DNA of 64,000 nucleotides from Rhabdobacter roseus (GTDB lineage Bacteria; Bacteroidota; Bacteroidia; Cytophagales; Spirosomataceae): NCBI RefSeq assembly GCF_014202275.1, contig NZ_JACHGF010000008.1, positions 1 to 64,000 of the forward strand, read 5' to 3'. Shown piece by piece: positions 42,941 to 52,154 of this stretch (position 1 is its first letter; each line of letters starts with the position of its first letter). The notes under the pieces were generated by a model. It saw only the letters and a program-made list of their open reading frames with translations, ran no database searches and was not told where the DNA came from. The position numbers and the translations under genes were made by a program.

Positions 42941-45031
42941 TTACTTCGTTTGCTGCTGCATGGCCCTTTGCAGGCCGGAGACGATGGCCTCCAGTTGCTC
43001 CAGGCGCTCCGTTGTTTTCTCCAGCTCGGTATTTTTCTTTTCCAGCTCCAGGACGTAGAGCGTCAACTCCTCGATCTTTTCCATCTGCTTGGCTAGCATC
43101 CCCGACACGTCCACGCCCTGCTGGGCCAGGACCTGCGCCGAAGGAACGCCCGGCAGGTGCCGGTGCTGACGCAGGTAGCTTTCTACCTCGGCCAGGGGGC
43201 GCAGGCGGTAGCCCGGTTCAAAGACGCGGTCGGCCCACTCGTCGGCGGAGGTCAGCCGCACCACGGGCCGCTCCAGGCGGGCGTTGAGCCCGGCCAGTAC
43301 CTGGCTTTGCTGCCCCAGCTGGCTTTGTTGCTCCTGCACGGCTTTCACCAGCGGCACCACAAACTCGCCGTAGCGCAGGCTGTAGGGCGTGCGCTCGTTG
43401 GCCGGGGCCACCACGCCGCTGAAGTCGTAACCCACCGACCGAGCGGCGGCCTCTACCTCCTGGGCCAAAAAGCCCGAGTAAGCAATGCGCTGCTGGCTGG
43501 CAATGCCCGAGCGGGCGATCGAGTCGGCGAAGAGGGTGTCGGCGGCGGAGCCGTGGATGAAGCGGTTGAGGTGGTCGATGTCCCAGTGGTAGGTGACGGG
43601 ACGTAGCTTGAGGATGAAGTCTAGACCCGCGACGTTTTCCTGTACCTGCCGTTTGAAGCGCTGGTCGGAGAAATTGGACCAACCCACCTGCCCGCCGATC
43701 TGGGTGACGAATGAGTTGCCTAGGCGTATCTGGTTACTAGTGGTAGTGGTGGTATTAAAACCTAGTGTTGTGGTATTGGAAAAATCATAGCCAGTAGTTC
43801 CCGCTTGATTGCCTAAGGCCGTATTATTATACCCCATGCTATTATTTATAAGAGCTCGGGAGCCAATAGCAATGTTACCTGATCCTTGAGTATTATTAAA
43901 AAGGGCGTGTAGACCAACAGCAATATTACCAAGTCCCCCTGTGTTATTGAATAATGATTCCCATCCAATCGCTACATTATAACAGCCTATTACATTTGAA
44001 TAAAGAGACCTTTTTCCTAATGCAGTGTTTTGATATCCTGTCGTGTTGCTATAGAGTGCTTTTGAACCCACGGCTGTGTTATCTACCGCTTGCCAACTTT
44101 CGGTAGCTTCAGATCCATTAAAAAAGAGAGCGCTATCGCCAATGGCTACCAGATTGTGTCGGGAGGCGTTATGGTATAAGGCACTTGCGCCAATAGCCAC
44201 ATTACTGTGGCCCGTTGTATTAGTGCGCAATGCTTGGGCTCCTATTGCGGTATTGTTATGTCCCGTAAAATTACTATAGAGTGCTTGCGCCCCAATAGCC
44301 GCATTTAAGTCTCCAGTTGTATTTAGGCCAAGAGTGCTTATTCCAATGGCTGTATTGCCATATCCTGTAGTGTTAGCATATAATGAAGAGTAACCAAATG
44401 CAGTATTAAAAAATCCTGTTGTGTTATTAAAGAGAGCAGTATAACCCATAGCTGAATTACTGTACCCAACTGTATTTTTAAACAGGCTCAAATTGCCAAA
44501 ACTGCTGTTATTAATTCCTGTATTAAATGTTCCTGTATTGTATCCTAAAAATAAGCTTCCATAATCGTTAGCAGGAATTATCCCCGCGCGTTGCCCATTC
44601 ACCCTAAAGACGAGTGGTTTTTCGTCGGTAGTACCGATGAAGTTGGTGGCGGGGTCCGTACCAGCGTTGCCCGTCAGGCTCCAGCCCGAGGATAAGCTTC
44701 CGCTTACCAAACGTACCCACTGGCTGCCGCTCCAGTAGTAGTAGCCGGGCATTACTTCGTAGGGAGCAGTACCCGTGGTGGCGGTGTTGTAGACCAGTAG
44801 CGAAGTGGCAGGGCTAGTAATGGGTCCGGCAGCGTTGGTGGCGGTGAGCGCTACGCGCGGAATGAGCAGCCCCAGGTTAGGTGCGGCGACATCCAGGGCC
44901 GCCGATGGGTGGGGTGCCGCGCCGTTGCTGTTGATACCCAGGCTTTGGCCAAGGGCGGAGGGAACGGTGCGGATAAGCAATAACAAGAGCAGGCAGCGTG
45001 AAACACGGCCGAGCGATAGAGGTAGGTACAT
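42941..45031 (-). CDS. YadA-head-like repeat protein with S74 (endosialidase chaperone) domain
   Basis: The 696-residue protein starts with a Sec signal (residues 1-28, ending ALG-Q). An N-terminal region (about 30-150) contains LDVAAPNLGLLIPRVAL, common in Bacteroidota tail-fibre-like surface proteins. Residues about 160-430 are roughly a dozen 24-residue YadA-head-type repeats (core N-T-A-I-G-x-x-A-L-x-x-N-T-T-G). A C-terminal S74 domain follows (SDQRFKRQVQENVAGLDFILKLRPVTYHWD, with GFLAQEVE). A final coiled coil (about 640-696) comes last. S74 domains trimerise and then cut themselves off in phage tail fibres. The repeat region is strikingly AT-rich against the flanks. Confidence 0.8.
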   Translation of the reverse strand: MYLPLSLGRVSRCLLLLLLIRTVPSALGQSLGINSNGAAPHPSAALDVAAPNLGLLIPRVALTATNAAGPITSPATSLLVYNTATTGTAPYEVMPGYYYWSGSQWVRLVSGSLSSGWSLTGNAGTDPATNFIGTTDEKPLVFRVNGQRAGIIPANDYGSLFLGYNTGTFNTGINNSSFGNLSLFKNTVGYSNSAMGYTALFNNTTGFFNTAFGYSSLYANTTGYGNTAIGISTLGLNTTGDLNAAIGAQALYSNFTGHNNTAIGAQALRTNTTGHSNVAIGASALYHNASRHNLVAIGDSALFFNGSEATESWQAVDNTAVGSKALYSNTTGYQNTALGKRSLYSNVIGCYNVAIGWESLFNNTGGLGNIAVGLHALFNNTQGSGNIAIGSRALINNSMGYNNTALGNQAGTTGYDFSNTTTLGFNTTTTTSNQIRLGNSFVTQIGGQVGWSNFSDQRFKRQVQENVAGLDFILKLRPVTYHWDIDHLNRFIHGSAADTLFADSIARSGIASQQRIAYSGFLAQEVEAAARSVGYDFSGVVAPANERTPYSLRYGEFVVPLVKAVQEQQSQLGQQSQVLAGLNARLERPVVRLTSADEWADRVFEPGYRLRPLAEVESYLRQHRHLPGVPSAQVLAQQGVDVSGMLAKQMEKIEELTLYVLELEKKNTELEKTTERLEQLEAIVSGLQRAMQQQTK

Positions 45032-45218
45032 AAATGGGTGGTTTGATGGGTAAAAGAAGATAATTTGGATGAAAAGTAGCCATAAATATACAAGGAGCTA
45101 CGAAGATTTTTTTAGCCCTGCGAAAAAAATCTTCGGCCCAACCTGCAACCTTTTTTCAGGGGCTTTCATCCAACGGGCAAGTAAACCAATTTCACCAAAA
45201 CCAAACCAACGTAAAGCC

Positions 45219-45578
45219 ATGAGTGATCTAACCGGCATCCTTGTTCCCATCGGTACCCTAGCCATCATATTCTGGGGGATTCACGCCATCATCAGTACCC
45301 TGAAAGAAGCCAAAATCCGGAGTCGGCTCATCGAGCTGGGCCACCTGGAGACGGAGAAACAGTGGATTCTGGAGAAAAGACAGCAAGCCAACGATACCTA
45401 CGCCAACCTGAAGTACGGGATCATTTTGCTGTGCCTGGGCGCGGGCTTCGTGCTGATTCAGGACCTGGACATGTACCACAATTCGTCCCTCATTTTCGGG
45501 ATCATCGCCCTGCTGGCGGGGGTGGGTTTCCTGCTGTACTTTGCGCTGATGAAGTACTTTTTCAAAAAAGCCGACTAA
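45219..45578 (+). CDS. Small membrane protein (DUF6249-like)
   Basis: The protein has 119 residues from the ATG at 45219; the frame continues upstream to 45069, but a signal-less start there is unlikely. It has three hydrophobic helices (about 7-25, 64-81 and 90-108) with a basic amphipathic helix in between (KEAKIRSRLIELGHLETEKQWILEKRQQ). The pattern resembles small DUF6249-type membrane proteins of Bacteroidota, often found near ECF sigma factors. Function is unknown. Confidence 0.6.
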   Translation: MSDLTGILVPIGTLAIIFWGIHAIISTLKEAKIRSRLIELGHLETEKQWILEKRQQANDTYANLKYGIILLCLGAGFVLIQDLDMYHNSSLIFGIIALLAGVGFLLYFALMKYFFKKAD

Positions 45579-45660
45579 TCTTTGGGCCGGGAGGTAGTTA
45601 AAAAGAGGGTGGGTAGATACTTTAAGAGGGGTACCTTTACATTAACTACCTTTTGATTGC

Positions 45661-46581
45661 ATGAGAATAGCTACTCGATTGTTTCTGGCCTGGCTGAGCG
45701 TGGGCCTGCTGATGGGCTCGCCGCTGCTGGCCCAAAAAAAAGCCCAAAAGCCCGAATGGGAACGGATTTTTAACGGCAAAGATCTCAGCGGCTGGGACAT
45801 CAAGATCGCGGGTGAGCCGCTGAACGCCAACTACAAAAATACTTTTCGGGTAGAAGACGGCATCCTGAAGATCGAGTACGACCAGTACCAAACCTTCGAC
45901 GAAAAGTTCGGACACATCTACTACCACAAGCCGTATTCGCACTACATCCTGCGGTTTGAGTACCGTTTTGTGGGCGACCAAACGCCGGGTGGGGCTTCGT
46001 GGAATGTCCGTAACAGCGGCGTGATGTTTCACTCGCAGTCGGCCGCGAGCCTGGGTATGAACCAGACGTTCCCGGTGTCGCTGGAGTTTCAGACCCTGGG
46101 TGGGCTCAACGCCGGGACGCGCCATACCGGCAACCTCTGCACGCCCGGCACACAGGTATATATCGACAACAAGCTCAATGACAACCACTGCATCGACTCC
46201 CGCTCCCAGACCTACCACGGCGACCAGTGGGTACAGGCCGAGATCGTGGTGCGGGGCGACTCCATCATTCACCACCTCATCGGGGGCGACACGGTACTTA
46301 CCTACACCCGGCCGCTGGTGGGCGGCGGTTTCGTGAGCAGAAATCACAACTGGAAGGAGGGGGGATTTGACGAAGCCCACGCCGCCGCCTGGGACAAGCT
46401 GGCGGGTACGCCGCTCAAGGAGGGGTACATTGCGCTCCAGGCCGAGAGCCACCCCATCCACTTCCGAAACGTAGAAGTATTGAACCTCAAGGGTTGCATG
46501 GACCCCAAGGCCACCAACTACCGCGCTCACTACCAGCAGGCCGATAACAGCCTCTGCGAGTACGGCAAAAAGAAGAAGTAA
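45661..46581 (+). CDS. DUF1080 (3-keto-disaccharide hydrolase-like) secreted protein
   Basis: The 306-residue protein has a Sec signal (ending LLA-Q). The DUF1080 domain is a concanavalin-like sandwich with family landmarks EWERIFNGKDLSGWDIK, FRYEDGILKIEY-like FRVEDGILKIEYDQY, NSGVMFHSQSA, EFQTLGGLNAG and PIHFRNVEVLNL. It ends in a short Cys-pair tail (GCMDPKATNY ... LCEY), which resembles a module fused to many Bacteroidota extracellular enzymes. DUF1080 proteins act on glycosides or 3-keto sugars. A terminator follows. Confidence 0.82.
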   Translation: MRIATRLFLAWLSVGLLMGSPLLAQKKAQKPEWERIFNGKDLSGWDIKIAGEPLNANYKNTFRVEDGILKIEYDQYQTFDEKFGHIYYHKPYSHYILRFEYRFVGDQTPGGASWNVRNSGVMFHSQSAASLGMNQTFPVSLEFQTLGGLNAGTRHTGNLCTPGTQVYIDNKLNDNHCIDSRSQTYHGDQWVQAEIVVRGDSIIHHLIGGDTVLTYTRPLVGGGFVSRNHNWKEGGFDEAHAAAWDKLAGTPLKEGYIALQAESHPIHFRNVEVLNLKGCMDPKATNYRAHYQQADNSLCEYGKKKK

Positions 46582-46619
46582 AGTACCTTAGTATTCTGAT
46601 TTTAAAGTACCTTATGAGC

Positions 46620-46652
46620 AAAGTACCTGGCCGCGCGCCGGGTACTTTTTTT
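46620..46652 (+). terminator. Terminator after the DUF1080 gene
   Basis: AAAGTACCTGGC (46620-46631) pairs with GCCGGGTACTTT (46637-46648) with one wobble, around a 5-base loop, and is followed by TTTT. The arms are an inverted pair of the AGTACC/GGTACT motif. Confidence 0.88.
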
Positions 46653-46661
46653 GTGGCTAAA

Positions 46662-48731
46662 CTACCCCTTCATGAACCGGATCAGCAGGATCTCGATCAG
46701 GAGGAAGGCCAGGGCGGCGTACAGGAAGTACTTCCAGAGGCTGGTACCTACGTTTTGCTGCTCAAACTCCCGGGCAAAGGCCGCGTCGTCGATCTTGTCA
46801 AAGACCTGCACGTTTTTCCGGCCCGAGAAGATCGCCCGCAGTTCGTCGGGCGTGTAGTAGTCGAGCTGCGACTCGCTGTTGTCGTGGTTGAGGGCCAGGA
46901 GTTGCTCCACGTTGCCGTCATTTACAAGTTCGTAGTACCCGGCGTCGACGGTTTGGTCTTCGCTGAGCTGGCTGCTGGTGGGTAGTTCGAGCAGGAGCTG
47001 GTTGCCGTTGAGCCGCTGCACGGGGATAATCTCCGTCTTATCGCGGCGTAGCTTATACACGGCGTTGGGCGCGGGGTTGGTTATGGTGAGGGCCAGGGTA
47101 CTTTCGTCGAACGAGTAAGCCGTGCGCTGCGCCCGCACGCTCATGGCGGCGATCTTGTACATGACGGGCACGAAGAGTGCGTGCTGGGCCATGTTGCCGT
47201 AGGTACCTTCCAGCGGCGCGCCGAAGAGGTACAGCTTGCCCAGCCCGGCCGACGACTGCGTCAGGTACGGCTGCCCGCTGCGGAGCGTCAATAGGGTGCT
47301 TCCTGCGCCGCTCCACTGCCATACGGGGGCCGCCGAAGGTAAGCTCAGGTTGGTTTCCTGCCGGACGGATTCTTCAAACACATCGCTGAAAAAGGGATTG
47401 GCGCGGTCGGGCGCGCTGAGGGGAATGGCCGCGGGGGTACCTTCGCCCTTGGTGATGATGCCGCGAATACCCAAACTACCCAGAAAACCATTGTAAGCCG
47501 CCGCGTCGGGCGTGCCGGGCGGGATGACGATCAGGCTGCCGCCCTTCCGCACGAACTCCTCCAGGGTACTTCGCAGCGAGCCCGACGGCTGCACCAGGCC
47601 TTCCAGTACCACCAAGTCGGCGGAGCTGAGCAGGCCCACGTCGGCGTTCTGAGCGTTGAAGCTCTGCGTACGAAAGAGGCTGTCGTTCTGGAAAACGTTT
47701 TCGATGTAGTTGGCACCGGTTTTCTGACCGTAGAGGTGCATGATCCGGATCACGGGCGAGGCGTTCAGGACAAAGAAGTGGTCGTTGTCGAAGGTGACGG
47801 GGAAGTCGTCGAAGGTGATGCGGCCCGTCTTGTAGCCGCGGCCTTTCAGGCTGAAGTTAAACTTGGCCGTAGCCGCGCCGTTGGCGGGTACCGTCACGGA
47901 GGCCGTCGATACCTGGGCGTTGTCGAGGTAGAGCTTCACCACCAGATCTTTGGCCGCCTCGGTCCCCGAGTTACTCACTTTCACAAACAGAATGTTGTTC
48001 TGTAGCTCCCGGATAAAGGGCGTATTGAGCCAAACGGAATCCACGTAAACGTTCTTCTCGGGCGCGGCCTGCACCGGCACCAGAAAGAGCCGGTCGGTGG
48101 AGTCGAGCTCCAGGGCCGACAGATCGCCGGAGGTACTTTTCTGAAAATCCGAAAACCAGAACAGCTGGTTGGGCGCGGCCGTGCGGTAGCGGTCCATGAG
48201 GTTTTGCTGGCGGCGATACACCTGCTCGAAGCTGCGGGGCGTGTGCGAGAGGCCAATGGTGGTGAGGCGGTCGCGAATTTTATCAGACGGGTGCAGCGCT
48301 TGCTCCGCCGCCGAGAAATCGTTGGTAACCAGCTGCAGCGAGGTCGCGTTGCGGAAGATCCCCATCAGGTCGCTGAGCCGTCCGGTGGCGATGTCGAGGT
48401 ACCTTTTGTTGTTTTGCTCGTTTTGCATGCTGTACGAGTTGTCCAGGTACAGGCTCGTGACGCCCCGGCGGTCGATGCCGCTCTCGCTTTGGCTGGGCAA
48501 AAAGGGCTGCGCAAAGGCCAGCGCCAGGCAGGCAATGGCCAGCACCCGCGCCGCCAGTACCAGCCAATGCTTGATCTGGCGGAAGGAGCTCGTTTGGGTA
48601 TCGACGGCTTTGAGAAAAGCGACGTTGGTAAAATAAACCCGCTTGGTACGGCGGAAATTGAAGAAATGTATGGCAATGGGGATCGAAACGGCCAGAAGCC
48701 CCCACAAAAAAGATGGAAAAAGAAAACTCAT
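46662..48731 (-). CDS. BatA-domain membrane protein
   Basis: The 689-residue protein opens with a BatA-type domain (about 1-85: FLFPSFLWGLLAVSIPIAIHFFNFRRTKRVYFTNVAFLK, with two hydrophobic helices). A von Willebrand/GATase-like region follows (LYLDNSYSM, with FFVLNASPVIRIMHLYGQ in the middle). A last membrane helix lies near residues 666-684. In Bacteroidota such proteins accompany the Bat aerotolerance and MoxR gene cluster. Here no moxR or other bat genes are near, so this copy stands alone. Its role is unknown, possibly envelope stress. Confidence 0.75.
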   Translation of the reverse strand: MSFLFPSFLWGLLAVSIPIAIHFFNFRRTKRVYFTNVAFLKAVDTQTSSFRQIKHWLVLAARVLAIACLALAFAQPFLPSQSESGIDRRGVTSLYLDNSYSMQNEQNNKRYLDIATGRLSDLMGIFRNATSLQLVTNDFSAAEQALHPSDKIRDRLTTIGLSHTPRSFEQVYRRQQNLMDRYRTAAPNQLFWFSDFQKSTSGDLSALELDSTDRLFLVPVQAAPEKNVYVDSVWLNTPFIRELQNNILFVKVSNSGTEAAKDLVVKLYLDNAQVSTASVTVPANGAATAKFNFSLKGRGYKTGRITFDDFPVTFDNDHFFVLNASPVIRIMHLYGQKTGANYIENVFQNDSLFRTQSFNAQNADVGLLSSADLVVLEGLVQPSGSLRSTLEEFVRKGGSLIVIPPGTPDAAAYNGFLGSLGIRGIITKGEGTPAAIPLSAPDRANPFFSDVFEESVRQETNLSLPSAAPVWQWSGAGSTLLTLRSGQPYLTQSSAGLGKLYLFGAPLEGTYGNMAQHALFVPVMYKIAAMSVRAQRTAYSFDESTLALTITNPAPNAVYKLRRDKTEIIPVQRLNGNQLLLELPTSSQLSEDQTVDAGYYELVNDGNVEQLLALNHDNSESQLDYYTPDELRAIFSGRKNVQVFDKIDDAAFAREFEQQNVGTSLWKYFLYAALAFLLIEILLIRFMKG

Positions 48732-48833
48732 TATGAGGTAGTTGGGTTTGGATAATAGACCATCTTCGTCTCCGAAAACCGCCAGGTCTTAGTCTTTAAC
48801 GGGAATTTATTTCACAAATTACACCAAAAACGC

Positions 48834-49012
48834 TTAGAAGGTGTTTGAGTTATTAATTTAATAGCGAAACGAGGTACTTTTTTGGACGGGGGGCGCCCTT
48901 GACCGTAGCTGGAAGCTACAAGATGAAAAAGTAACGAATCGGACCGCCGAGCGGTTGCAGCCGAAAAGACAACGTTGCAGCTCAAAGAAACGAACGCAAA
49001 CACCTTCTTAAC
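48834..49012. repeat. MITE-like repeat, copy 2
   Basis: This copy is about 179 bases and shares both ends with copy 1 at 39031 (TTAGAAGGTGTTTGAGTT left; CAAACACCTTCTTAA right). It also shares the AATTTAATAGCGAAACGA block and the CAACGTTGCAGCT segment. The central hairpin is reduced: only GTAGCT-GGA-AGCTAC (48905-48919) is preserved, and the flanks differ from copy 1. It lies in the 440-base gap between the BatA and YcxB-like genes. No transposase is encoded. Confidence 0.78.
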
Positions 49013-49057
49013 TGCTTTTATTTCGGAAGGGTTTCTGCGAAGTCGGCGGCTTTTTCC

Positions 49058-49065
49058 TAACTTTG
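49058..49065 (+). promoter_or_regulatory. Candidate promoter -7 element of the YcxB-like gene
   Basis: TAACTTTG matches TAnnTTTG exactly, just past the MITE and 106 bases before the ATG at 49171. A clear -33 partner was not seen. Confidence 0.4.
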
Positions 49066-49170
49066 TGTTCACTTTTTCGAAAAAGCCGGGAGGGGATCAC
49101 CTACCAGCGGGCTTTGTGAAGTACGGACGACGAGAATCCAGTTGTAATTTAATAATTTATAGTATTTAGT

Positions 49171-49722
49171 ATGGCCAAAGTTTCGGTTAATAAACACCAA
49201 CCCGTGTACCAAATGCCGTCCAATCCGGCGGCGGTTCGCACCAAAAAGTACGCGCTCGGCACCAAAAAGTACATCAGCCTGGCGATGCGGCACTTCCTGA
49301 AGTCGCAGCTCAAGTGGGGGCTGATCCCCCTGGCGCTCATCCTGATCAACGCCATCGTGAGCCTGACGGGCCTGTATCCCAACATCTGGATCTACGTTAC
49401 GATCCTGGTCGGGGTGGTACTTTACCTGCTGTTTTGGGTCATCCAATTCACGGGCATCACGCAGCTGGAGCAGTACAAGCCCATGTTCGAGAAGTTTATG
49501 TACGAGATCGACAACCGCCAGATCCTCATGAAGATGAACCAGAAGGAAGGCGGCGTGATGAAGTGGGAGCAAATCAAGGAAGCCTACAAAGACAAGGAAG
49601 CCTACGTGCTGGTGATCTCGCGCGGACAGTTTATCTACCTGCCGTACAACATCTTCAACTCCGAGCACGACATGAAGGTCTTTGACCGCATCCTGAAACA
49701 AAAGGAGCTGATCAAAGCCTAA
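49171..49722 (+). CDS. YcxB-like membrane protein
   Basis: The 183-residue protein has a basic N-terminus, two membrane helices (about 48-66 and 73-92) and a C-terminal soluble domain. That domain (KMNQKEGGVMKWEQIKEAYKDKEAYVLVISRGQFIYLPYNIF) is the YcxB-like C-terminal domain, common in small membrane proteins. Function is unknown. A terminator follows at 49767-49790. Confidence 0.7.
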   Translation: MAKVSVNKHQPVYQMPSNPAAVRTKKYALGTKKYISLAMRHFLKSQLKWGLIPLALILINAIVSLTGLYPNIWIYVTILVGVVLYLLFWVIQFTGITQLEQYKPMFEKFMYEIDNRQILMKMNQKEGGVMKWEQIKEAYKDKEAYVLVISRGQFIYLPYNIFNSEHDMKVFDRILKQKELIKA

Positions 49723-49766
49723 GTACAAAGTACCTGCCAGGTACCTTGAAAAAAGAAGCAAGCAGA

Positions 49767-49790
49767 AGCCCGGCCCGTGCCGGGCTTTTG
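49767..49790 (+). terminator. Rho-independent terminator after YcxB-like gene
   Basis: AGCCCGGC (49767-49774) pairs with GCCGGGCT (49779-49786), with a 4-base loop and a T run. Confidence 0.8.
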
Positions 49791-49872
49791 GCATTTGGTG
49801 CTCTGGGGTAAAAAATCTATTTTCGTAGCCTTATTTCAAATCGTTGTTTAGCCAATCATTCCTCAAAAATCT

Positions 49873-52086
49873 GTGAAAAGAATAACCTTGTTGCTCCTGC
49901 TGGTTGCGACCGCCGCTTTAGCCCAGACCCAGAAACCCGTCACCCTGGACGAAATCTACGGCGCGCGCGCGGGTACCTTTACCGCCGCCACCGTACAGGG
50001 CGTGAACTGGATGAAGCAAGGCGGCTTTTATAGCTCGCTGGGGCCGGGTCGGGTGGTGAAGTACAGCATTGCGACGGGCGAGGCCGTGGAGGTACTTTTC
50101 GACCAGCGCACCGTGAGCGTGGAAGGTAACTCCCAAAAGATCGAGATCGACGACTACCAGCTCAGCGCCGACGAACGGAAGCTGCTCCTGACCACCGACG
50201 AGGAGCCCATCTACCGCCACTCGACCAAGGCCGAGTACTTCGTGTATGACCTCGCTACCCAGAAACTGACGCGCCTCTCGACCCAGGGCAAGCAGCAGTA
50301 CGCGACCTTCTCGCCCGATGGCCGCCGGGTGGCTTTCGTGCGCGACAATAACCTCTTCGTGACGGACCTCACTACCCGCCAGGAAAGGGCCATCACCACC
50401 GACGGCAAGTTCAACGAGGTGATCTACGGCGGGGCCGACTGGGTCTATGAGGAAGAATTTAGCTTTGCGAAGGCCTTTGAATGGAGCCCCGACGGCCGCA
50501 AGATTGCCTTCTACCGCTTCGACGAGCGCGCCGTACCCGAGTACAACATGCAGGTGTGGGGTGCGCAGTATCCCATCGACTACCGCTTCAAGTACCCCAA
50601 AGCCGGTGATCCCAACTCCACGCTCCAGATCCTGGTACACGACCTGGAGCAGCAGAAAACCACGCCGATGGATATTGGCACCGAAACGGATATGTACATA
50701 CCCCGCATCAACTGGACCCGCGACCCCAACCTGCTGTCGATCCGGCGGATGAACCGCCTGCAAAACCGCCTGGACCTGCTGCACGCCGACGCCACTACGG
50801 GTACTTCGCGGGTAGTCCTGACCGAAGAAAGCGATACCTACGTGGACCTGGAATTTACCGACGACCTCAAGTACCTCGCCAACGGCACGCAGTTTATCCA
50901 CTCCAGCGAGCGCAGCGGCTACAAGCACCTGTACCTCTACGATATGAACGGCCAGCTGCTTCGCCAGCTCACGACGGGCGGCTGGGAGGTCTCTGAGTTT
51001 TTGGGCGTCGACGAAACTACCAATACCCTTTACTTCACGTCTACCGAAGTGTCGCCGCTGGAGCGCCACCTCTACCGGCTCAGCATCGCGGTACCCAAAC
51101 GTACCCCGCGCAACTACAAGGCCCCGCAGCCCGTGCGCCTCACCGAAAAGCGCGGCATGAACAGCATCAACCTCAGCCCCGACTTCCGGTACTACCTCGA
51201 ATACAACAGCTCCGCCGACAGCCCCTTGCAGGTGACGCTGCGTCAGGCTCCCACGGGTGAGGTGGTGCGGGTACTTGAAACCAACGCCCGCCTCCAAAGT
51301 ACCCTGGCCGAGTACCGGATCGTGAAGCCGGAATTCTTTCAGTTTACGACCACCCAGGGTACTTCGCTCAACGGCTGGATGCTGAAACCTGCCAACTTTG
51401 ATCCCGCCAAAAAGTACCCCGTGCTGATGTTCGTGTACGGCGGGCCGGGCTCCCAAACCGTCACCGACGGCTGGGGTAGTCGGGATTTTTATTGGTACCA
51501 AACGCTGGTCGACAAGGGGTACCTGGTGGTGTCGGTCGATAACCGCGGTACGGGCGCGCGCGGCAAGGCCTTTCGGGCGGCTACCTACGCGCAGCTGGGC
51601 AAGCTGGAAACCGAAGACCAGATCGAGGGCGCGAAGTACCTGGGTACGTTGCCCTACGTGGATAAAAGCCGCATCGGGATCTGGGGCTGGAGCTACGGCG
51701 GCTACATGACTTCCCTCTGCATGACCCTCGGCGCCGACTACTTCAAGGCGGGTATCGCGGTGGCGCCCGTCACAACCTGGCGCTACTACGACACCATTTA
51801 CACCGAAAGGTACCTCAAGCGCCCGCAGGACAACGCCGCGGGCTACGACGAAAACTCGCCCATCAACCACGCCGAAAAGCTGAAAGGGAAGTTTTTGCTC
51901 ATCCACGGCACGGGCGACGACAACGTGCATTTCCAGAATTCGGTGGATTTTGTGGAAGCGCTCATTGGGGCCAACCGCGAGTTTGAGACCTTTTATTACC
52001 CCAACCGCAACCACAGTATCTACGGCGGCAACACGCGCTACCACCTCTACCGGAAGATGACGAAGTTTGTGGAGGAGAATTTGTAA
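49873..52086 (+). CDS. Dipeptidyl peptidase IV (S9 family)
   Basis: The 737-residue protein starts at a GTG (49873) with a Sec signal (ITLLLLLVATAALA-Q). The N-terminal beta-propeller spans about 60-480, including ADWVYEEEFSFAKAFEWSPDG, whose Glu pair binds the peptide N-terminus in DPP IV. The C-terminal alpha/beta-hydrolase domain has the triad S607 (GWSYGGYM), D682 (HGTGDDNVHFQN) and H714 (NRNHSIYGG). It removes X-Pro dipeptides from peptides in the periplasm. The next gene follows after 68 bases but encodes an unrelated enzyme. Confidence 0.93.
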   Translation: MKRITLLLLLVATAALAQTQKPVTLDEIYGARAGTFTAATVQGVNWMKQGGFYSSLGPGRVVKYSIATGEAVEVLFDQRTVSVEGNSQKIEIDDYQLSADERKLLLTTDEEPIYRHSTKAEYFVYDLATQKLTRLSTQGKQQYATFSPDGRRVAFVRDNNLFVTDLTTRQERAITTDGKFNEVIYGGADWVYEEEFSFAKAFEWSPDGRKIAFYRFDERAVPEYNMQVWGAQYPIDYRFKYPKAGDPNSTLQILVHDLEQQKTTPMDIGTETDMYIPRINWTRDPNLLSIRRMNRLQNRLDLLHADATTGTSRVVLTEESDTYVDLEFTDDLKYLANGTQFIHSSERSGYKHLYLYDMNGQLLRQLTTGGWEVSEFLGVDETTNTLYFTSTEVSPLERHLYRLSIAVPKRTPRNYKAPQPVRLTEKRGMNSINLSPDFRYYLEYNSSADSPLQVTLRQAPTGEVVRVLETNARLQSTLAEYRIVKPEFFQFTTTQGTSLNGWMLKPANFDPAKKYPVLMFVYGGPGSQTVTDGWGSRDFYWYQTLVDKGYLVVSVDNRGTGARGKAFRAATYAQLGKLETEDQIEGAKYLGTLPYVDKSRIGIWGWSYGGYMTSLCMTLGADYFKAGIAVAPVTTWRYYDTIYTERYLKRPQDNAAGYDENSPINHAEKLKGKFLLIHGTGDDNVHFQNSVDFVEALIGANREFETFYYPNRNHSIYGGNTRYHLYRKMTKFVEENL

Positions 52087-52108
52087 GGAATTCGGGCATA
52101 CTTTTTTA

Positions 52109-52152
52109 GAAGTGAGGTTGAAATAAAACGACCGATTTTTCAACCTCACTTC
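52109..52152. repeat. Perfect 14-bp hairpin directly before the GH3-family gene
   Basis: GAAGTGAGGTTGAA (52109-52122) and TTCAACCTCACTTC (52139-52152) are exact inverted copies. The right arm ends 2 bases before the ATG at 52155, so the hairpin occupies the translation start region. A T run lies just before the left arm on the plus strand and gives a poor terminator on the minus strand. Confidence 0.65.
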
Positions 52153-52154
52153 AC

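Noticed and set aside
48975-49169. 64-residue open frame at the right end of MITE copy 2
   Set aside because: The first part repeats the MQLKETN-NTFL frame of copy 1 and the rest has no coding character; it is probably a by-product of the repeat.
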